A stretch of 64,000 nt of DNA from Streptomyces sp. R21 (lineage in GTDB: Bacteria; Actinomycetota; Actinomycetes; Streptomycetales; Streptomycetaceae), in contig NZ_CP163435.1 of NCBI RefSeq assembly GCF_041051975.1, positions 7,109,001 to 7,173,000 on the forward strand. Reading direction: 5' to 3'. Made by a program: the position numbers and the translations under genes. This document shows, one piece after another, positions 62,120-64,000 of this stretch (position 1 is the stretch's first letter; the number at the start of each line of letters is the position of its first letter). A model generated the notes under the pieces. It was not told the origin of the DNA, made no database searches, and was given only the letters and a program-made list of their open reading frames with translations.

Positions 62120-63763
62120 TCAGCGGCTGCGGTACCCGAGCACCGTCATCATCCCGGCCTCCGAGTGGTACACGTTGTGGCAGTGGACCATCCACAGCCC
62201 GGGATTGTCGGCGTCGAAGTCGACGGTCAGTGTCCCGTTCGGCAGTACGACGGCGGTGTCCTTGCGCGGCCCACCCGCCACGTTCGCCAGGCCGAAGGTG
62301 TGTCCGTGCAGATGAACCGGGTGCCACATGCTCGTCGAGTTGGCGAAGACGAGCCGCACCCGTTCCCCGGCCCGCACGGGATGCCGCTGATCCGCGCGGT
62401 AGGGCTTCTTGTCGAAGGCCCAGTCGTACTTCATCATCCCGCCGGTGAGCTGGAGCCGTACGGTCCGGTCCGGCTCCTTCTCCTTCAGCGCCACGGACTC
62501 GTCGGCCTTCAGCCTGTCGGCCGTCAGCAGCCGCCCGTCCAGTTCCCTCGGACGTACGGCGGCGGAGGGCGCCGTGCCGCCGCCGGTGCGCAGCAGCGCG
62601 TGCGTGGACGCCTTCTTGCCCTCCGCGAGCGCGGCCAGCGGGAAGACGCCGTCGCCCGCGGTGACCAGGACGTCGTAGCGCTCGCCCATGCCCAGCAGCA
62701 GTGCGTCGGTCCTGGCGTGCCGCACGGGGAAGCCGTCGGTGTGCGTCACCGTCATCTCGTGCCCGCCGAGGGCCACCCGGAAGGCCGTGTCGCCGCCCGC
62801 GTTGATGAACCGGATCCGGATGCGATCGCCCGGGCGAGCCCGGAACACCGAGGGCACCGCCGCCGTACGCCCGTTGACCAGGTAGTACGGATACGCGACA
62901 TCCCCGGCGTCACCGCCGAGCAGCTCACTGCTGGAGCCCGTCATCATCCGGGAGGGCCCGGAGGCACCGGGCGAAGCCGACGCACCCGCACCCGCATCCG
63001 CCCCCATCCCCATCGCCATGTCGGACATGTCATGCCCGGAGTGATCCGTTCCACCGTCCTCACCCCCCATGTCCATGCCCCCGCCGCCCATGCCTCCGCG
63101 CAACTCCGCGAGCACGGCGTCCGGGGTGGACCCGTCCACCCCGTCGACCCAGTCGTCGAGGACGACGACCCACTCCTTGTCGTACGACAGCGGCTCCTTG
63201 GGGTCCTCGACGATCAGCGGCGCGTACAGGCCGCGGTCCTGCTGAGTGCCCGAGTGGGGATGGAACCAGTACGTGCCCGGGTGCGGGACGGCGAAGCGGT
63301 AGGTGAGGTCCGCGCCCGGCTTGACCGCGCGCTGGGTGAGGCCGGGCACGCCGTCCATGTCGTTGCGCAGGGCGATGCCGTGCCAGTGCAGGGAGGTGGC
63401 CTCGGGGAGATGGTTGGCGAGGGTGAGGGCGAGGGTGTCGCCGGCGGTGACACGGACCTCCTTGCCGGGCAGTTCGCCGCCGTACGCCCAGGACTTGACC
63501 GTACGGCCGCCCAGGTCGAGGGAGGCCGCGGCGGCGGTGAGCCGGACCTCGCGGACCGGGCCGGAGCCGCGCTTCTTCTCGGCGGCGGCGACCTCCGGGC
63601 CCGCCGGGTCGACGTACCCCTTCGGCGCGGCGGGGGAGCCGCTGCCGTTCCCGCTGTTTCCGTCGTGGCCGGAGTGTTCGGAGCCCGAGCAGGCGGCCAG
63701 GACTCCCGTCCCGGCGACGGCGATGGACGCACCGAGAACGGTGCGGCGCGTGTGAGTGCGCAT
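62120..63763 (-). CDS. Multicopper oxidase with Met/His-rich insert
   Basis: A 547-aa three-domain oxidase (CueO/laccase-like). Copper sites lie in HWHG, WFHPHSG, HPVHLHGHTF and HCHNVYHSEAGMM (axial Met). The leader THTRRTVLGASIAVAGTG has a twin Arg and a lipobox-like LAAC, so it may be a Tat lipoprotein. A Met/Gly/His-rich insert (GGMGGGGMDMGGEDGG, DHSGHDMSDMAMGM) near residue 240-275 resembles CueO copper-scavenging segments. ATG 63763 begins the leader. Confidence 0.92.
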   Translation of the reverse strand: MRTHTRRTVLGASIAVAGTGVLAACSGSEHSGHDGNSGNGSGSPAAPKGYVDPAGPEVAAAEKKRGSGPVREVRLTAAAASLDLGGRTVKSWAYGGELPGKEVRVTAGDTLALTLANHLPEATSLHWHGIALRNDMDGVPGLTQRAVKPGADLTYRFAVPHPGTYWFHPHSGTQQDRGLYAPLIVEDPKEPLSYDKEWVVVLDDWVDGVDGSTPDAVLAELRGGMGGGGMDMGGEDGGTDHSGHDMSDMAMGMGADAGAGASASPGASGPSRMMTGSSSELLGGDAGDVAYPYYLVNGRTAAVPSVFRARPGDRIRIRFINAGGDTAFRVALGGHEMTVTHTDGFPVRHARTDALLLGMGERYDVLVTAGDGVFPLAALAEGKKASTHALLRTGGGTAPSAAVRPRELDGRLLTADRLKADESVALKEKEPDRTVRLQLTGGMMKYDWAFDKKPYRADQRHPVRAGERVRLVFANSTSMWHPVHLHGHTFGLANVAGGPRKDTAVVLPNGTLTVDFDADNPGLWMVHCHNVYHSEAGMMTVLGYRSR

Positions 63764-63911
63764 GACTGAGTGACACCTCGTCGTGGTGGTGTTGCGTGCG
63801 GATGGGCGCGTCCGCCGCCCGTGGTGCACCGCGCGACATCCTGAGGTTCCCACCTCACGACGCGGAGGTTCCCCCTCCGTGCGGGCAGCCCTGAGCGGCC
63901 GGTGCGCCGGC

Positions 63912-64000
63912 CTAGATGCGCAGCACCGACAGACGGGACAGCAGGGTTCTCGGCGGGGGAGGGACGGGCCACAGGGCGCGCAGCAGCCGGGTCAGTACGG
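63912..64000 (-). CDS. 3' end of an unidentified gene (partial)
   Basis: An open minus-strand frame runs from the right edge to a TAG at 63912-63914. Third positions are mostly G or C. The visible C-terminus is basic and hydrophobic (PPPPRTLLSRLSVLRI). No family can be assigned. Confidence 0.4.
   Translation of the reverse strand, partial: VLTRLLRALWPVPPPPRTLLSRLSVLRI

Overview
The window is high-GC actinobacterial chromosome, almost certainly Streptomyces. Evidence: strong G/C at third codon positions, frequent GTG and TTG starts, Tat-type leaders, AfsR/SARP and NB-ARC regulators, DrrA/DrrB-type and MacB-type ABC transporters, an EfeUOB operon under an iron-box-like site, and an F420-dependent NADP reductase. 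I see no rRNA, tRNA, CRISPR array, transposase or phage gene.

Left accessory block (about 0.1-11 kb): an XRE/NB-ARC regulator, a large acyl-CoA dehydrogenase, a ferritin-like diiron protein, an orphan DrrA-type ABC ATPase, a stand-alone FabF-type ketosynthase with a tiny translationally coupled ORF, a discrete acyl carrier protein with an unusual GFHSL motif, a type II thioesterase coupled to a small membrane protein, and an aldehyde dehydrogenase. Perfect hairpins separate the convergent units. There is one ketosynthase but no chain-length factor, acyltransferase or AMP ligase. I read it as a compact, possibly undescribed pathway that oxidises or extends an ACP-bound acyl chain. The product is unknown.

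About 11-30 kb: a TetR/DUF2867 pair with two identical-architecture operators, a secreted DUF3616-like protein, MazG-like, DoxX-like and NTF2-like proteins, a MacB-type ABC pair, a Tat-exported D-Ala-D-Ala carboxypeptidase, an SDR, a Gfo/Idh/MocA oxidoreductase, a Bcr/CflA exporter with a serine hydrolase, an Rsm22-like protein, and an FtsX-type ABC transporter divergent from a NarL-type two-component system. The gap at 18.9-19.25 kb is unusually structured and carries an 11-bp-phased CGTTGA array.

About 30-42.5 kb: RibD-like reductase, DDAH-type dimethylargininase, TetR, glycerophosphodiesterase and prim-pol-like protein. These are followed by iron genes: efeO-efeB-efeU with a downstream lipoprotein behind an iron box, then a PhzF-like protein whose gene holds an in-frame hairpin repeat, heme oxygenase and methionine aminopeptidase.

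About 42.5-64 kb: an MFS exporter, a sialidase-like protein, npdG, a site-2 protease, an AfsR-like regulator, a DrrAB-type pair, panB, an MFS pump with a TetR regulator and a perfect palindromic operator, an EEP-family membrane protein, a second MFS pump, a repeat-rich gap, nadE, a Met/His-rich multicopper oxidase, and the 3' end of a further gene at the right edge. Most of this half looks like stable core chromosome.
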